The notes: generated from the letters alone by a model not told the origin. Counted from the stretch's first letter, positions 54,180 through 63,717 are shown. The stretch: 64,000 nt of DNA from Dendrosporobacter quercicolus (GCF_900104455.1 NZ_FNHB01000002.1:186001-250000); one strand, 5' to 3'. Numbers and translations: made by a program.

Positions 54180-54296
54180 ATGGAAATTGGTATTATTGGC
54201 GTTGGGTGTATTGGAAAAGTTCGTTTAGAAATATTTCTTGATTTGTTCAGGAGCTTTCGATAAAAAGGCGGCTGTTAAAATTGCGGAGGTGGAATG
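54180..54296 (+). pseudogene. Remnant of a Gfo/Idh/MocA-type dehydrogenase gene
   Basis: ATG 54180 begins MEIGIIGVGCIGKVRLE, a typical Rossmann opening of Gfo/Idh/MocA (inositol/sugar) dehydrogenases. The frame stops after 27 codons at 54263. A second frame up to 54296 gives AFDKKAAVKIAEVE, which could be the original C-terminus. The ~300 intervening codons are gone. The remnant lies between the symporter and the isomerase, where such a dehydrogenase would be expected in a sugar or inositol operon. Confidence 0.5.
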
Positions 54297-55097
54297 ATGA
54301 GGCCTTGTGCGTGCATTGATACGCTATATACGGAATTGCCGTGGGAAGAGCGTTTTCGGGCGGCAAAGCAGGATGGCTTTGAAGCGGTGGAGTTTTGGGA
54401 CTGGCGCAGCCGCGATCTTGATTTAATCCGAGCTTCGGCAGAGCAGGCTGAAATAAAAATCAGCGGCTTCAACGGGGATGCTGATTTTTCGCTAATCGAT
54501 CCCAGGCATAAGCAACCGTATGTTGCTTTTTTGCAGCAGTCGATTGCTGCGGCAAAAAAAGTCGGCGCTGAAAGTGTTACCATTCATTCCAATGCGCTTG
54601 GTTCCAACGGCGAGGTTCTCCACAACTATCCTGAGTTGTCGGAGACGGTTAAACTCTGCTCGATGTATGATACATTACGGGCCTGCGCCAGATTGGCGGA
54701 GGAGCATAATATCAATATACATTTGGAGGCGCTGAATACCACTACGGATCATGTCGGCAATTTTTTGCAGCATACGCAAATGGCGGCAGAGATGACAGGC
54801 TTGATTCAATCGCCAAAACTCAAAATTTTATATGATATTTATCACATGCAATTAAATGAAGGCAGTATCTGCGATACACTGGATAAATATTATGACCAGA
54901 TCGGCCATATTCATGTAGCCGATGCTCCCGGACGTCATGAACCCGGTACGGGAGAAATTAATTATATGAATGTATTCAGGAAGCTGAAGGCGCTGCAGTA
55001 TACCGGGCGGATTGGTTATGAACTGTTTCCCGAGAGCAATACGCAACAGGCGGTAAAGGCGATTAAGCTCTATTGGAATATGTCAAATGAAGTTTAA
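54297..55097 (+). CDS. Hydroxypyruvate isomerase/sugar epimerase-like TIM-barrel protein
   Basis: A 266-residue xylose-isomerase-like TIM barrel of the Hyi type. Metal or catalytic residues lie in EFWDW, HLEALNT (Glu), YDIYHMQ (Asp/His), HIHVADAPGRHEPGTG and GYELFPE (Glu). The HVADxPGRHEPGTGEINY block is characteristic of hydroxypyruvate isomerases and close relatives. The true substrate may be a keto-sugar. ATG 54297 has GGAGG 7 nt upstream, better than ATG 54294. Confidence 0.82.
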   Translation: MRPCACIDTLYTELPWEERFRAAKQDGFEAVEFWDWRSRDLDLIRASAEQAEIKISGFNGDADFSLIDPRHKQPYVAFLQQSIAAAKKVGAESVTIHSNALGSNGEVLHNYPELSETVKLCSMYDTLRACARLAEEHNINIHLEALNTTTDHVGNFLQHTQMAAEMTGLIQSPKLKILYDIYHMQLNEGSICDTLDKYYDQIGHIHVADAPGRHEPGTGEINYMNVFRKLKALQYTGRIGYELFPESNTQQAVKAIKLYWNMSNEV

Positions 55098-55302
55098 ACA
55101 GAACTGAAATGAGAAACCGGGCTGCCGCATAACGATCTCCCGCTCCTCGGTGAACTTAAGACTTAAGAAAAGCAAACAAGGGATCGATCCCTCTCGGTTT
55201 GAATAAGGCTTTAGCTATTGCCGAGCTGCCGTCTTTGGATTGCTGGCAGGCGTATTGCTGCGACAGCCCCGTTTGCTGGTGGACTGGTACGAAAGTCAGG
55301 CA

Positions 55303-56421
55303 TCAAAATTTGCGGGTGAAAAATTGATTATCCTCTATCAGGCTTTCCGGGGTGTCGAAGCCCAGCCGGTGCAGCAGCTCAATGACATAGGGGTTGTCAA
55401 TCGGCGTGGGATAAAGGGCCTTTTCGCCATAAGCGTTGACCTGATCCCGGGCCTCATCCTTGTTAATAATGGACTTTGGCCCGCCCACGCAGCCCCCAAT
55501 GCAGCCCATGCCTTCGAAAAAATTGGCGCTGATCCTTCCGGACACCAATTCATTGATCATAGCCTTGCAATTGACCACTCCATCGGCCTGACGCGTTTTA
55601 ATCGCAATTTTCCGGTCCGGATTAAGACGTTCGACTGTATTTTTTACAGCCTCGCTGACGCCGCCTACCCGGGCGTAAATCCGTCCGGCCCGGGAGGAGT
55701 TTTCTTTTTCATTGGCGGCAAACAGTGTTAAGTCTACATTCAGGAGAGCAAATAGCTCCTGGGTTTCCTGGAAGGTCAGCACATGGTCAATGGCTCCCTG
55801 CAAATCCGGTTCTTTCGCCTCCGCTTTCTTGGCGACGCAAGGACCTATAAACACGGTCAGAGCATCAGGCTGAAGAATTTTTACCGTACGGCCCGCCGCG
55901 ATCATTGGCGACACGGTAGCTGGGACATGGGGCATCAGCTCGCTGTATATTTTGCGGATCATCGCGATCCACATCGGGCAGCAGCAGCTTGTCAGCTGGT
56001 AGTCATTTTCCGTATTGATATTTTTGTCAAACTCCAGCGCTTCTTTCAGGGTAAGGATATCGGCAAAAACGGCAATCTCGACCATGCCGTCGAAGCCCAT
56101 TTGTTTAAACACATTGCGCAGCATGCCTGGCGTGACTTCTTCGCTGAATTGACCGATAAAGGCGGGCGCAATCAGGGCGTAAGCCAGTTTCTTTTTGCTG
56201 TGCAGAGACTCTATACAGGCCCGCACGTCTTTGGTGATATTCTTGCCGGCTTCAGAGGCTTTGACCAGGCAGGCCTCCAGGCTCCAGAAGACCGGGTGAA
56301 TCTCCGGCTGAAAAAGGCAATTCAACTGACTTTGATCGAAGTCATCGAACAGGTCTCTGCGTGGTTCGCCACCAGCGGTCGCATTCTGAATTTTCTTGTA
56401 CAAATCTTTAAATGTCTGCAT
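55303..56421 (-). CDS. [FeFe]-hydrogenase catalytic-domain protein, stand-alone
   Basis: A 372-residue protein with the H-cluster motifs of [FeFe]-hydrogenases. L1 is TSCCCPMW (144-151), L2 is GPCVAKKAE (193-201) and L3 is EGMGCIGGCVGG (303-314). It has no N-terminal ferredoxin domains and no C-terminal PAS domain, so it is shorter than group A enzymes. L1 has Cys where group A has Ser, a form seen in group C/D sensory-type enzymes (from memory). No hydE, hydF or hydG is in the window. It may sense hydrogen or have a low-activity catalytic role. ATG 56421 has AAAGGAG at good spacing. Confidence 0.82.
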   Translation of the reverse strand: MQTFKDLYKKIQNATAGGEPRRDLFDDFDQSQLNCLFQPEIHPVFWSLEACLVKASEAGKNITKDVRACIESLHSKKKLAYALIAPAFIGQFSEEVTPGMLRNVFKQMGFDGMVEIAVFADILTLKEALEFDKNINTENDYQLTSCCCPMWIAMIRKIYSELMPHVPATVSPMIAAGRTVKILQPDALTVFIGPCVAKKAEAKEPDLQGAIDHVLTFQETQELFALLNVDLTLFAANEKENSSRAGRIYARVGGVSEAVKNTVERLNPDRKIAIKTRQADGVVNCKAMINELVSGRISANFFEGMGCIGGCVGGPKSIINKDEARDQVNAYGEKALYPTPIDNPYVIELLHRLGFDTPESLIEDNQFFTRKF

Positions 56422-56616
56422 GATCAACGGCTCCTTTAGGTTGAAAATTGCTTCAATTATACTTTTACGACAATAGCCATTACCTACTGTGATTTATAAG
56501 GTAACAGGCCAAGCCGCGGGAAAACGTCAAGACAAGAAAAACTTCTTGGCAGTATAAGCATAACCGTTATAAGCACAAAAATACAGCCTGGTTGCAATGC
56601 CTGCGCCGCATGCGGG

Positions 56617-56636
56617 AAAACCGGCGTAAGCCGGAT
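56617..56636 (-). terminator. Terminator-like hairpin after the sigma54 activator gene
   Basis: On the minus strand CCGGC-TTAC-GCCGG is followed by TTTT. It separates the activator gene from the hydrogenase gene. Confidence 0.6.
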
Positions 56637-56646
56637 GACAGATCGT

Positions 56647-58230
56647 TCAGGGGGTGGACTGACGGACGGGAATGTTATATTTTTTCATCCGGTTTAATAC
56701 CCCGGTGTGAGACAAGCCGAGTATTTTAGCAACCTGGCGGGATGTTCCGTACTTACTGATCGTTTCGCGAAGAATAGTGTACTCTATTTCATCCAGTATT
56801 TCTTTCAATTTTCTGGGCTTGTCAGGCGCTGAAGGCACTGAAGGAACAGCGGGCTTTTCAGGCGTGATATGGTCCAGGATAATGTCATCCGGGGTGATTT
56901 CGCCGTGAGAGGAAAAACTAACGGCGCGTTCCATTACATTTTCTAATTCCCGCACGTTTCCAGACCAGTCGTGCTGAAGCAATTTTTCCATCGCAGGCTT
57001 TAAAATATGTTTAACCTGCTTTTTCAGGCGATGGTTTTTCTTAAACAACATACTTTCAATGAGCAGGGGTAAATCTTCCCTGCGTTCACGCAGGGGCGGA
57101 ATGTGCAGGGGAATGACATTCAACCGGTAGTATAAATCCTCGCGGAAATTATTTTGGCGAACCATCTTTTCTAAGTTGCTGTGCGTTGCGGCAATAATCC
57201 GGACATCGACACTGATTTCCTGATTGCCGCCAATACGTTTGATTTTTCCTTCCTGCAGTACCCGCAATAATTTTGCCTGCAGACTGATGGAAAGCTCGCC
57301 AATTTCATCTAAAAATATTGTCCCGCCATTGGCATATTCAAAAAGTCCGGTCTTACCATACTTTTTTGCTCCGGTAAAAGCGCCCTCTTCATACCCGAAC
57401 AGCTCACTTTCCAGCAGGGCATCCGGCAGCGCGGCGCAATTAACCGGTGCAAAAACTTTTTCCCGTCGCGGGCTTGCCATGTGAATGGATCTGGCAAAAA
57501 GCTCTTTTCCGGTGCCGCTTTCACCGCGGATAAGCACGGTGGAATCATTCTGGGCAACCCGTCTTGCCACATTGATCGTATTTTCCATTACCCGGCTGAC
57601 ATGCAAAATTTGCTCAAAGCTGTTAATGTCGGGTTTCGTTACCGAATACACCAATTCTTTTACATCTTTCATTGCCATCAATACTGCAACTGCGCCGATA
57701 ATGACGCCGCCGTCATCCTTTATCGGCCGCCCGCTGGTAAGGTAATGGTGTTTGCCATTGGTGGTAGTAACGATAATTTCGCGGTTATTATAGGGCCGGC
57801 CGGTGTGCAGGATATCCGCTATCGGTATTTCCGACAAAAAAATATCATTAATTTTGGCGCCGATGACCTCCTCTTTTTTAAAGTTCAGCATGTTTTCGGC
57901 GGCAGTATTAAAATGAGTGATGATCTCCTGATGATTAATGGCTAATATAGCATCGCCAATGGTATCCATTACGGCTTTTAATTCTTGTTCCCGTTCCTGA
58001 TAAGGCATACGGGATATTTTATCCACAGTGCCGACCTGCGGGATTTTACCCAATTGGGCAATGAGGGCAATTTCTTTATTGGAAGACAGAGATTCAATTT
58101 CCAGGTAGGTGATATCGGGCAGGACTTCCATGGAGAGAATATTGATATTTTGTCTGGCGAGGATACGCGAAATATCAAGAACAAGTCCCACCCGATCCTG
58201 ATTGCAGATTTTCAAACAAAGATTGGCCAT
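56647..58230 (-). CDS. Sigma54-dependent activator with ACT and PAS domains (TyrR-like)
   Basis: A 527-residue enhancer-binding protein. The N-terminal ACT domain (1-75, LCLKICNQDRVGLVLDISRIL) probably binds an amino acid. A PAS domain lies at about 80-190. The AAA+ domain (~215-445) has Walker A GESGTGKE, the sigma54-contacting GAFTGA loop, and Walker B FLDEIG. The C-terminal Fis-type helix-turn-helix contains SRQVAKILGLSHTGVLNRMKKY. It is divergent from alanine dehydrogenase, whose promoter has a -24/-12 site and a palindromic enhancer. Its ligand may be alanine or an aromatic amino acid. Confidence 0.9.
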   Translation of the reverse strand: MANLCLKICNQDRVGLVLDISRILARQNINILSMEVLPDITYLEIESLSSNKEIALIAQLGKIPQVGTVDKISRMPYQEREQELKAVMDTIGDAILAINHQEIITHFNTAAENMLNFKKEEVIGAKINDIFLSEIPIADILHTGRPYNNREIIVTTTNGKHHYLTSGRPIKDDGGVIIGAVAVLMAMKDVKELVYSVTKPDINSFEQILHVSRVMENTINVARRVAQNDSTVLIRGESGTGKELFARSIHMASPRREKVFAPVNCAALPDALLESELFGYEEGAFTGAKKYGKTGLFEYANGGTIFLDEIGELSISLQAKLLRVLQEGKIKRIGGNQEISVDVRIIAATHSNLEKMVRQNNFREDLYYRLNVIPLHIPPLRERREDLPLLIESMLFKKNHRLKKQVKHILKPAMEKLLQHDWSGNVRELENVMERAVSFSSHGEITPDDIILDHITPEKPAVPSVPSAPDKPRKLKEILDEIEYTILRETISKYGTSRQVAKILGLSHTGVLNRMKKYNIPVRQSTP

Positions 58231-58369
58231 CTTTTTTCACTTCCTTTTCTTATCGTTGTAGTTTCCGAATAGAAAAATGCTGATAACAGTATAACACCCT
58301 GAAGTTTCAGAATGAAGAACTTTTTGTTGCATAAAATGTCAGTTATGTAATTAATTTGTTTACAAAAGA

Positions 58370-58419
58370 AAAATGCGGATTAAAACCGTTCCAACTGGAA
58401 CGGTTTTAATCCGCATTTT
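58370..58419. promoter_or_regulatory. 50-bp perfect palindrome, candidate enhancer for the sigma54 activator
   Basis: Two perfect 24-bp arms (58370-58393 and 58396-58419) flank the centre AC. The inner part is AACCGTTCCA/TGGAACGGTT. The centre lies about 97 nt upstream of the -12 element of the sigma54 promoter, a typical enhancer distance. Confidence 0.7.
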
Positions 58420-58476
58420 GGAATGAAAACATTACAGAATAGAGAGTGAGAAGTTGATAAAGTCTGAATTATCTGT

Positions 58477-58493
58477 TTGGCATGATTATTGCA
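58477..58493 (+). promoter_or_regulatory. Sigma54 (-24/-12) promoter of ald
   Basis: TTGGCATGATTATTGCA has GG at 58479-58480 and GC at 58491-58492, separated by exactly 10 nt. This matches the TGGCAC-N5-TTGCA consensus in all but one position. Confidence 0.85.
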
Positions 58494-58558
58494 TTAATAA
58501 GTGAGCAAGTGCTTAAGGCGGCACCTGTTAATTTATATTAAGACGGAGGTTTTTATTC

Positions 58559-59677
58559 ATGATTATTGGCGTAGCGAAAGAGATTAAGAACAATGAAACC
58601 CGTGTCGGCTTGACGCCGGCAGGTACTGAGGTTCTGTGTAAAGCCGGACATACGGTAATGATTGAAAAGGGCGCAGGCGTTGGCTGCGGGTTCGCGGATG
58701 AAAGCTATCAACAAACCGGCGGATTAATTATTGCTGATAAAAAAGAGTTGTTTGACCGGGCTGAAATGATCATCAAAGTAAAAGAACCTTTGGCCGAAGA
58801 ATATGGACTTTTTCATGAAGGACAGATCCTTTACACTTATCTGCATTTAGCGCCTGAGCCTAAACTGGCGCATGCTTTATTGGAAAAGAAAGTTATTGGC
58901 ATCGCTTATGAAACCATTGTAGGACCTAACAATAGCTTGCCGCTGTTATCGCCGATGAGTGAAGTTGCAGGCCGTATGGCTGTGCAAATCGGCGCACAGC
59001 TTTTGGAAAAGCCTTGGGGCGGAAAGGGTATTCTCTTAGGCGGTGTACCAGGCGTGGAAGCTGCGCAGGTTGTCATTGTCGGCGGCGGCAATGTTGGTAC
59101 AAATGCGGCTAAAATCGCAACCGGCATGGGCGCACGGGTTACCGTTCTTGATAAATCCACTGCGCGTCTGGCTTATCTGGATGACATTTTCGGCGGCAGA
59201 GTAGTCACCGTCATGTCCAACAGCTATAATATCGCCAGCTGGGTTAAAAAAGCCGACCTTGTAGTTGGCGCCGTTCTCATTCCCGGTGCAAAGGCTCCGA
59301 AACTGGTAAGTGAAGAAATGGTTAAATCGATGGAAGCCGGATCGGTTATTGTGGATGTGGCCATTGACCAGGGCGGTTCGGTCGCTACCATTGACCGGGT
59401 TACTACGCACAGTGAGCCGACCTTTGTCAAACATGGCGTAGTTCATTATTCCGTGGCGAATATGCCTGGCGCGGCATCCCGTACTGCTACTCTGGCATTG
59501 ACTAACGCTACTATGGACTATGCGCTGCAAATTGCTAATAAAGGCTGGAAACAAGCTGTGCTTGACAATCCTGGACTGGCTCAGGGGGTTAATGTTCTTG
59601 ACGGCAAAGTTACCTACAAAGCTGTAGCTGACTCCTTGAACCTGCCTTATGCGGCTTTGGAAACGCTCATCGGCTAA
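58559..59677 (+). CDS. ald: Alanine dehydrogenase
   Basis: A 372-residue NAD-dependent L-alanine dehydrogenase that reversibly deaminates alanine to pyruvate, NADH and ammonium. It opens with [20 protein letters not shown]. Catalytic Lys and His occur in [11 protein letters not shown] and TYLHLAPE. The Rossmann motif is [20 protein letters not shown], and [16 protein letters not shown] lies near the C-terminus. GACGGAGG precedes ATG 58559. Transcription should need sigma54 and the divergently encoded activator. Confidence 0.95.
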   Translation: MIIGVAKEIKNNETRVGLTPAGTEVLCKAGHTVMIEKGAGVGCGFADESYQQTGGLIIADKKELFDRAEMIIKVKEPLAEEYGLFHEGQILYTYLHLAPEPKLAHALLEKKVIGIAYETIVGPNNSLPLLSPMSEVAGRMAVQIGAQLLEKPWGGKGILLGGVPGVEAAQVVIVGGGNVGTNAAKIATGMGARVTVLDKSTARLAYLDDIFGGRVVTVMSNSYNIASWVKKADLVVGAVLIPGAKAPKLVSEEMVKSMEAGSVIVDVAIDQGGSVATIDRVTTHSEPTFVKHGVVHYSVANMPGAASRTATLALTNATMDYALQIANKGWKQAVLDNPGLAQGVNVLDGKVTYKAVADSLNLPYAALETLIG

Positions 59678-59787
59678 TGTAGTTGATCCATGATGTACGA
59701 AAACATGCATTGCTGCGTACCGGCAATTGCAAGAAAGACAAAAACAGGCAAGAATGCCTGCTAAATTGCTTAAGGGAACACTGGTAG

Positions 59788-59826
59788 AGGACCGTAAATA
59801 TGAAACTTGATTTATGGTCCTTTTCC
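59788..59826 (+). terminator. Terminator after ald
   Basis: AGGACCGTAAAT and ATTTATGGTCCT form a stem with one wobble, followed by TTTT. Confidence 0.8.
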
Positions 59827-59904
59827 GGGTTTCTTCCATGATACCAGCCATTCCAGCAAAAAAAACGCCTGAAATATGAGAATATTCGCGCAAGGAGGCA
59901 TTCT

Positions 59905-62022
59905 ATGAATAAGTTAGACAATCCTGATTCACCGGAAAACGGCTTGCGGGCCGATCTGGGGTTGATCTCGGCATTATCTTTGGTCGTGGGGATGGTTTTA
60001 GGCGCCGGCGCATTTATGAAGCCGCCGGCCGTACTGGCTGCGGCGGGAGATTTTAATCTGGCCTTAGCCGCATGGGTGATCGGCGGCCTCTTTTCCATTA
60101 CCGGCGGCTTGACCCTCTGTGAATTAGGTGTTATGTTTCCTCGTACCGGAGGTATTTTCGTCTATCTGGAAGAGATTTATGGCCCTAAGGTCGCTTTCTT
60201 ATACGGCTGGATGATCAGTATTATTTTTGGACCCGCCCTGGTTGGCGCGCTTACCGGATATTTCAGCTCGGTTTTCTGTCTGTTGTTTGATATCCCTGAT
60301 TCCTATACCGGCGTTGTTGGCGCCGGGGCGCTGGGGTTTATTGCCTTCATCAACTCCATTGGCGTAAAAGAAGCCGGATATCTGCAGACGGCGGCAACCT
60401 TTTGTAAGCTGCTGCCCATTGGGTTATTGGCGGGCTTTGGCCTGTGGAAAGGCAATGGGCAGGTAGCCCTGTTTGGCGCGAGCGGCGGGGGCATAGAGAC
60501 AACGGCTCCCTTTGCCGTCGCCATTCTGGCCACTTTATTCGCCTATGACGGCTGGGCGCAGGTCGCATCTGTCGCGGGCGAAATTAAGAATCCCAGCAAG
60601 GTATTGCCTAAAGCGATTATTGGCGGAATATCGTTTCTGATTGTCGTTTATCTGTGTATTAATATTGCCCTGTTCAAAATATTTCCCGTCAGTGAAATGG
60701 TTGCGCTGGGGCATGATACGTCTTCAATCGCAGCCCAAAGACTGTTTGGGCTGATGGGCGGGAATCTCATTGCGGTCGGCATCATGATTTCCATCCTGGG
60801 CGGTCTTAACGGTTATGTTATGACCTTGTCCCGCACCGTCTATATCATGGGAACAAGAGGGCAGATTTTCTGTTCTTCTGTTTTGAGCAAGATTGATAAG
60901 GACAGCAGCTCACCGGTCAATGCAATATTAATGCTGGTCATCGCCGCCTTTGTCTATTACCGTCTGCTGGATGCGGACAAGCTTTCCGATATTGCGATGT
61001 TTTCGGTTTGGCTGTTTTATTTGCTGGCGTTCATCGCCGTCATCGTTGCCCGGAAAACACACCCCGATATGCCACGGCCTTACCGGGTAATTTTCTTTCC
61101 GGTCGTGCCTCTGATTGCGATTGGCGGCGCCATCTATGTCATTTATGGGATGCTGAGTCATGACTTTTTTAACGGCATAACCTCGATTGGGCTTACCCTG
61201 GCCGGACTGCCGCTGTATTATTATTTAAACAGGAGCGATAAGAATATAAATCTGTTCGCAAGGCTGAAAACAAAATATATCGTTGGTTTATGCTCCCTGC
61301 TTGTCATGGGATTACTGACCATCTTTGTGCAGGTCACCGACAACCGGGAAGAAATTCATGTAGGAATTGTGCCTCAGTTTGCACCGTTTGCCTATGAGGA
61401 TCCGACCGGCAAGCTTAGCGGCTTTGACATAGAGCTGATTAATGCCGTCGCGGACAAAGCCGGCTTAAAAGTCAATTACCGGATGATTTCGCTGGAATAC
61501 ATTTTTGAAGCGGTTAATCGGGAATATGTTGATATTGCCATTTGCTCTTTATCCGATACGCCGGAGCGGCAAAAAACGGTCAACTTCACCAGACCATATA
61601 TTGAAAAAGGCGGGCTGGCATTGCTGAGCCGGCAGGGTGCAGCTGTGCGGGATGTAAAGGACCTGGCCGGCAAGACCGTGGGCGTGCCGCAGGGATCAAC
61701 CGGCGAAGACTATATCCGCAACAGCAGTAGTGTGAAAGTTCAGTCTTTTCAGTCTAATTTGGATATGGTCCATGCCTTTAACCAGGGCTGGATTGATGCC
61801 ATTGTTTTTGATAAGCTGATTTTAGAATATTTTGTAGCGCAAAAAACAATTGTTCATCCGGTAAGTATGAAAATCATCCGGCAAGAGGACTATGCAATTG
61901 CTTTTTCCAACAAGAATAAGGAACTGGGCGAAAGGCTGAATAAAATAGTCGCGGATATGAAGAAAAACGGCGAATTGGAAGCGTTGTATCAGAAATGGTT
62001 TAATGCAGAGGCCGGTGAATAG
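59905..62022 (+). CDS. APC-family amino acid permease fused to an amino acid-binding domain
   Basis: A 705-residue protein in one uninterrupted frame. Residues ~15-445 form a 12-helix APC/LAT-type permease (first helix LVVGMVLGAGAFMKPPAVLA; TLFAYDGWAQVASVAGEIKNP in helix 6). An added helix (~455-475, VGLCSLLVMGLLTIFVQV) follows. Residues ~480-703 are a complete SBP_bac_3 binding domain (VGIVPQFAPFAYEDPTGKLSGF, TPERQKTVNFTRPYIEKGG). An N-in 12-helix permease plus one helix would put the binding domain outside the membrane. Such domains normally serve ABC importers, so the fusion to a secondary transporter is unusual. AAGGAGG precedes ATG 59905. Confidence 0.9.
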   Translation: MNKLDNPDSPENGLRADLGLISALSLVVGMVLGAGAFMKPPAVLAAAGDFNLALAAWVIGGLFSITGGLTLCELGVMFPRTGGIFVYLEEIYGPKVAFLYGWMISIIFGPALVGALTGYFSSVFCLLFDIPDSYTGVVGAGALGFIAFINSIGVKEAGYLQTAATFCKLLPIGLLAGFGLWKGNGQVALFGASGGGIETTAPFAVAILATLFAYDGWAQVASVAGEIKNPSKVLPKAIIGGISFLIVVYLCINIALFKIFPVSEMVALGHDTSSIAAQRLFGLMGGNLIAVGIMISILGGLNGYVMTLSRTVYIMGTRGQIFCSSVLSKIDKDSSSPVNAILMLVIAAFVYYRLLDADKLSDIAMFSVWLFYLLAFIAVIVARKTHPDMPRPYRVIFFPVVPLIAIGGAIYVIYGMLSHDFFNGITSIGLTLAGLPLYYYLNRSDKNINLFARLKTKYIVGLCSLLVMGLLTIFVQVTDNREEIHVGIVPQFAPFAYEDPTGKLSGFDIELINAVADKAGLKVNYRMISLEYIFEAVNREYVDIAICSLSDTPERQKTVNFTRPYIEKGGLALLSRQGAAVRDVKDLAGKTVGVPQGSTGEDYIRNSSSVKVQSFQSNLDMVHAFNQGWIDAIVFDKLILEYFVAQKTIVHPVSMKIIRQEDYAIAFSNKNKELGERLNKIVADMKKNGELEALYQKWFNAEAGE

Positions 62023-62051
62023 CGGTTTGCCCGGCTGGTCAGCATGAGTTT

Positions 62052-62087
62052 CCGGGGAAGGGGCAAGCGCTCCTTTCCCGGTTTTTT
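62052..62087 (+). terminator. Terminator after the fusion transporter
   Basis: CCGGGGAAGG (62052-62061) pairs with CCTTTCCCGG (62072-62081), with one G-T wobble, followed by TTTTTT. Confidence 0.85.
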
Positions 62088-62096
62088 ATGGCCGGG

Positions 62097-63497
62097 TCAG
62101 CCCCGGCTAATTTCTTGTTTAATCTTTTCTTTATCCACAATCGCTACGATAAAGAAAGTAATAAAGCATACCAGCCATTCCATATAGATGGGATGGGCGA
62201 AGATCTGTACCGCCGGGACGAACTGCCATACGATCAAGGTGACGATGCCGGCTAATGTGGTATAAAAGGCGGAGTTGCGGCGGCACAGCCCCGGCGCGAA
62301 CATGGTGAATAAAAAGATCAGAGTAAAAGCGGTGGTAAGGCTCAGTCCGATCAACATTGTTTTTACAATGCCAACCGCGTGAAAGGCCAGCCATAGGGTC
62401 ATCATGCCGAGGCTGAGAATTGCGTAACGGTTAACCAGGGTGTAATTCTTATCGCTGATGCCAGGATTAATGAAGCGTTTATAGATATCCTGGGAAAAAA
62501 GCGTTCCCGCTGCCAGCAGTATGTGGCAGGCGGTTGCAACATCGGCGGCCCAGAGCGCCGCCAGGGTTAAACCTGAAATTAAGGGGTCCAGTCCCATAAT
62601 CATTTGCGGCAAAGCCAGTGTGGCCTTCATGCCGGGGTGGGCCGCCCGGGCGGCTACGCCCATAATCGCACAGGAGAAGCCAACCGGGAACATTAACAGC
62701 GCACCCCATAAAAAGCCTTTTTTGGCCGCCCGGCTGTCCACTGCTGCGCAGGCGACCTGTACCGGGCCTTGCGCGGTGATGGTTTGGGTCATCATAACGG
62801 CAAACCAGCCGACAATGGTCGCCAGACCCAGTCCGCCAAGCGGGCCGAACCAGTCGGTATCAGGCGGCAAAGAAGCGGCGATCGCACTAATGCCGCCCTG
62901 GTCGGACACAATAGTAACCGTGCTGATTAAGACTCCGGCATAAATAAGCGTGACACTCAGAATATTGGATAGGCCGGATGACCATAGGCCGCCTAGAATC
63001 GTGGTGCCGATAAATACGATTGCACTTGTGATCATGCCGCCTTCAAAGGAGAATATATCAGGCAAAAGTGACGACAAAATCGCGCCGCCGGCTATATATT
63101 GCAAAGACGTTATGACAAGCTGGATGGTGATCATGCCCAACACGGCAATGGCGCGGCCCTTTTTATCATAATAGCGTTCAAATAGTTCCGGAATGGTCGT
63201 GCAGTTGAGCTCGCGGTACTTGCCGGCTGCCACCAGGGCCATCAATACTGCTCCCGCCGCCCAGGCGACATTATACCAGCCGGCCGCAATGCCAAATTGA
63301 TAGGCATTTTCCGCAACGCCTATCGTTGAGGCCGCGCCAATCGCCGTACCGGCGATATTCGCCGCAACTAACGTTGTAGTCAGCTTGCGTCCGGCAAACA
63401 AAAAACCGCTGCTATTGTCTGTCCGGCGCTTAACATAAATACTAATTCCGAATAATACGCAAATGTACAGGATAATAATTAACAACTGAATATTCAA
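62097..63497 (-). CDS. Sodium:solute symporter (SSS family)
   Basis: A 466-residue symporter with about 13 hydrophobic helices. The first periplasmic segment carries SSGFLFAGRKLTTTLVAANIAGTAIG, the sodium-site helix of SSS proteins. ERYYDKKGRAIAVLG, the SLQYIAGG segment and ADVATACHILLAAGTLFSQDIYKR follow. Substrates of this family include proline, pantothenate and organic acids. None can be chosen here. Convergence with the APC fusion gene and closeness to ald suggest an amino acid or carboxylate. Confidence 0.85.
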   Translation of the reverse strand: MNIQLLIIILYICVLFGISIYVKRRTDNSSGFLFAGRKLTTTLVAANIAGTAIGAASTIGVAENAYQFGIAAGWYNVAWAAGAVLMALVAAGKYRELNCTTIPELFERYYDKKGRAIAVLGMITIQLVITSLQYIAGGAILSSLLPDIFSFEGGMITSAIVFIGTTILGGLWSSGLSNILSVTLIYAGVLISTVTIVSDQGGISAIAASLPPDTDWFGPLGGLGLATIVGWFAVMMTQTITAQGPVQVACAAVDSRAAKKGFLWGALLMFPVGFSCAIMGVAARAAHPGMKATLALPQMIMGLDPLISGLTLAALWAADVATACHILLAAGTLFSQDIYKRFINPGISDKNYTLVNRYAILSLGMMTLWLAFHAVGIVKTMLIGLSLTTAFTLIFLFTMFAPGLCRRNSAFYTTLAGIVTLIVWQFVPAVQIFAHPIYMEWLVCFITFFIVAIVDKEKIKQEISRG

Positions 63498-63717
63498 GCG
63501 ACTATTCCAACCCTTCTAATAAAGCATTTATTGTTGTAAAAGAACCAATAGCAATAAAGCAAAGAGACTTTTGTCACAGCTATCCTGCCGGGTCTTTACA
63601 TTAATATACCAATCATAACAACAGGCAACTTATTGTGTCAATTTATTTTAGGCCAAATCAAGTGCCTCATCGCTTGCGAAAAGTTGTAAAATTCAGATTT
63701 TTAGTCATTTAAAAGGG
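63498..63717. other. Intergenic region between the symporter and the Xre-type gene
   Basis: About 220 bp of AT-rich DNA that must hold the symporter promoter (minus strand). I see no clear promoter, operator or terminator. Confidence 0.4.
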
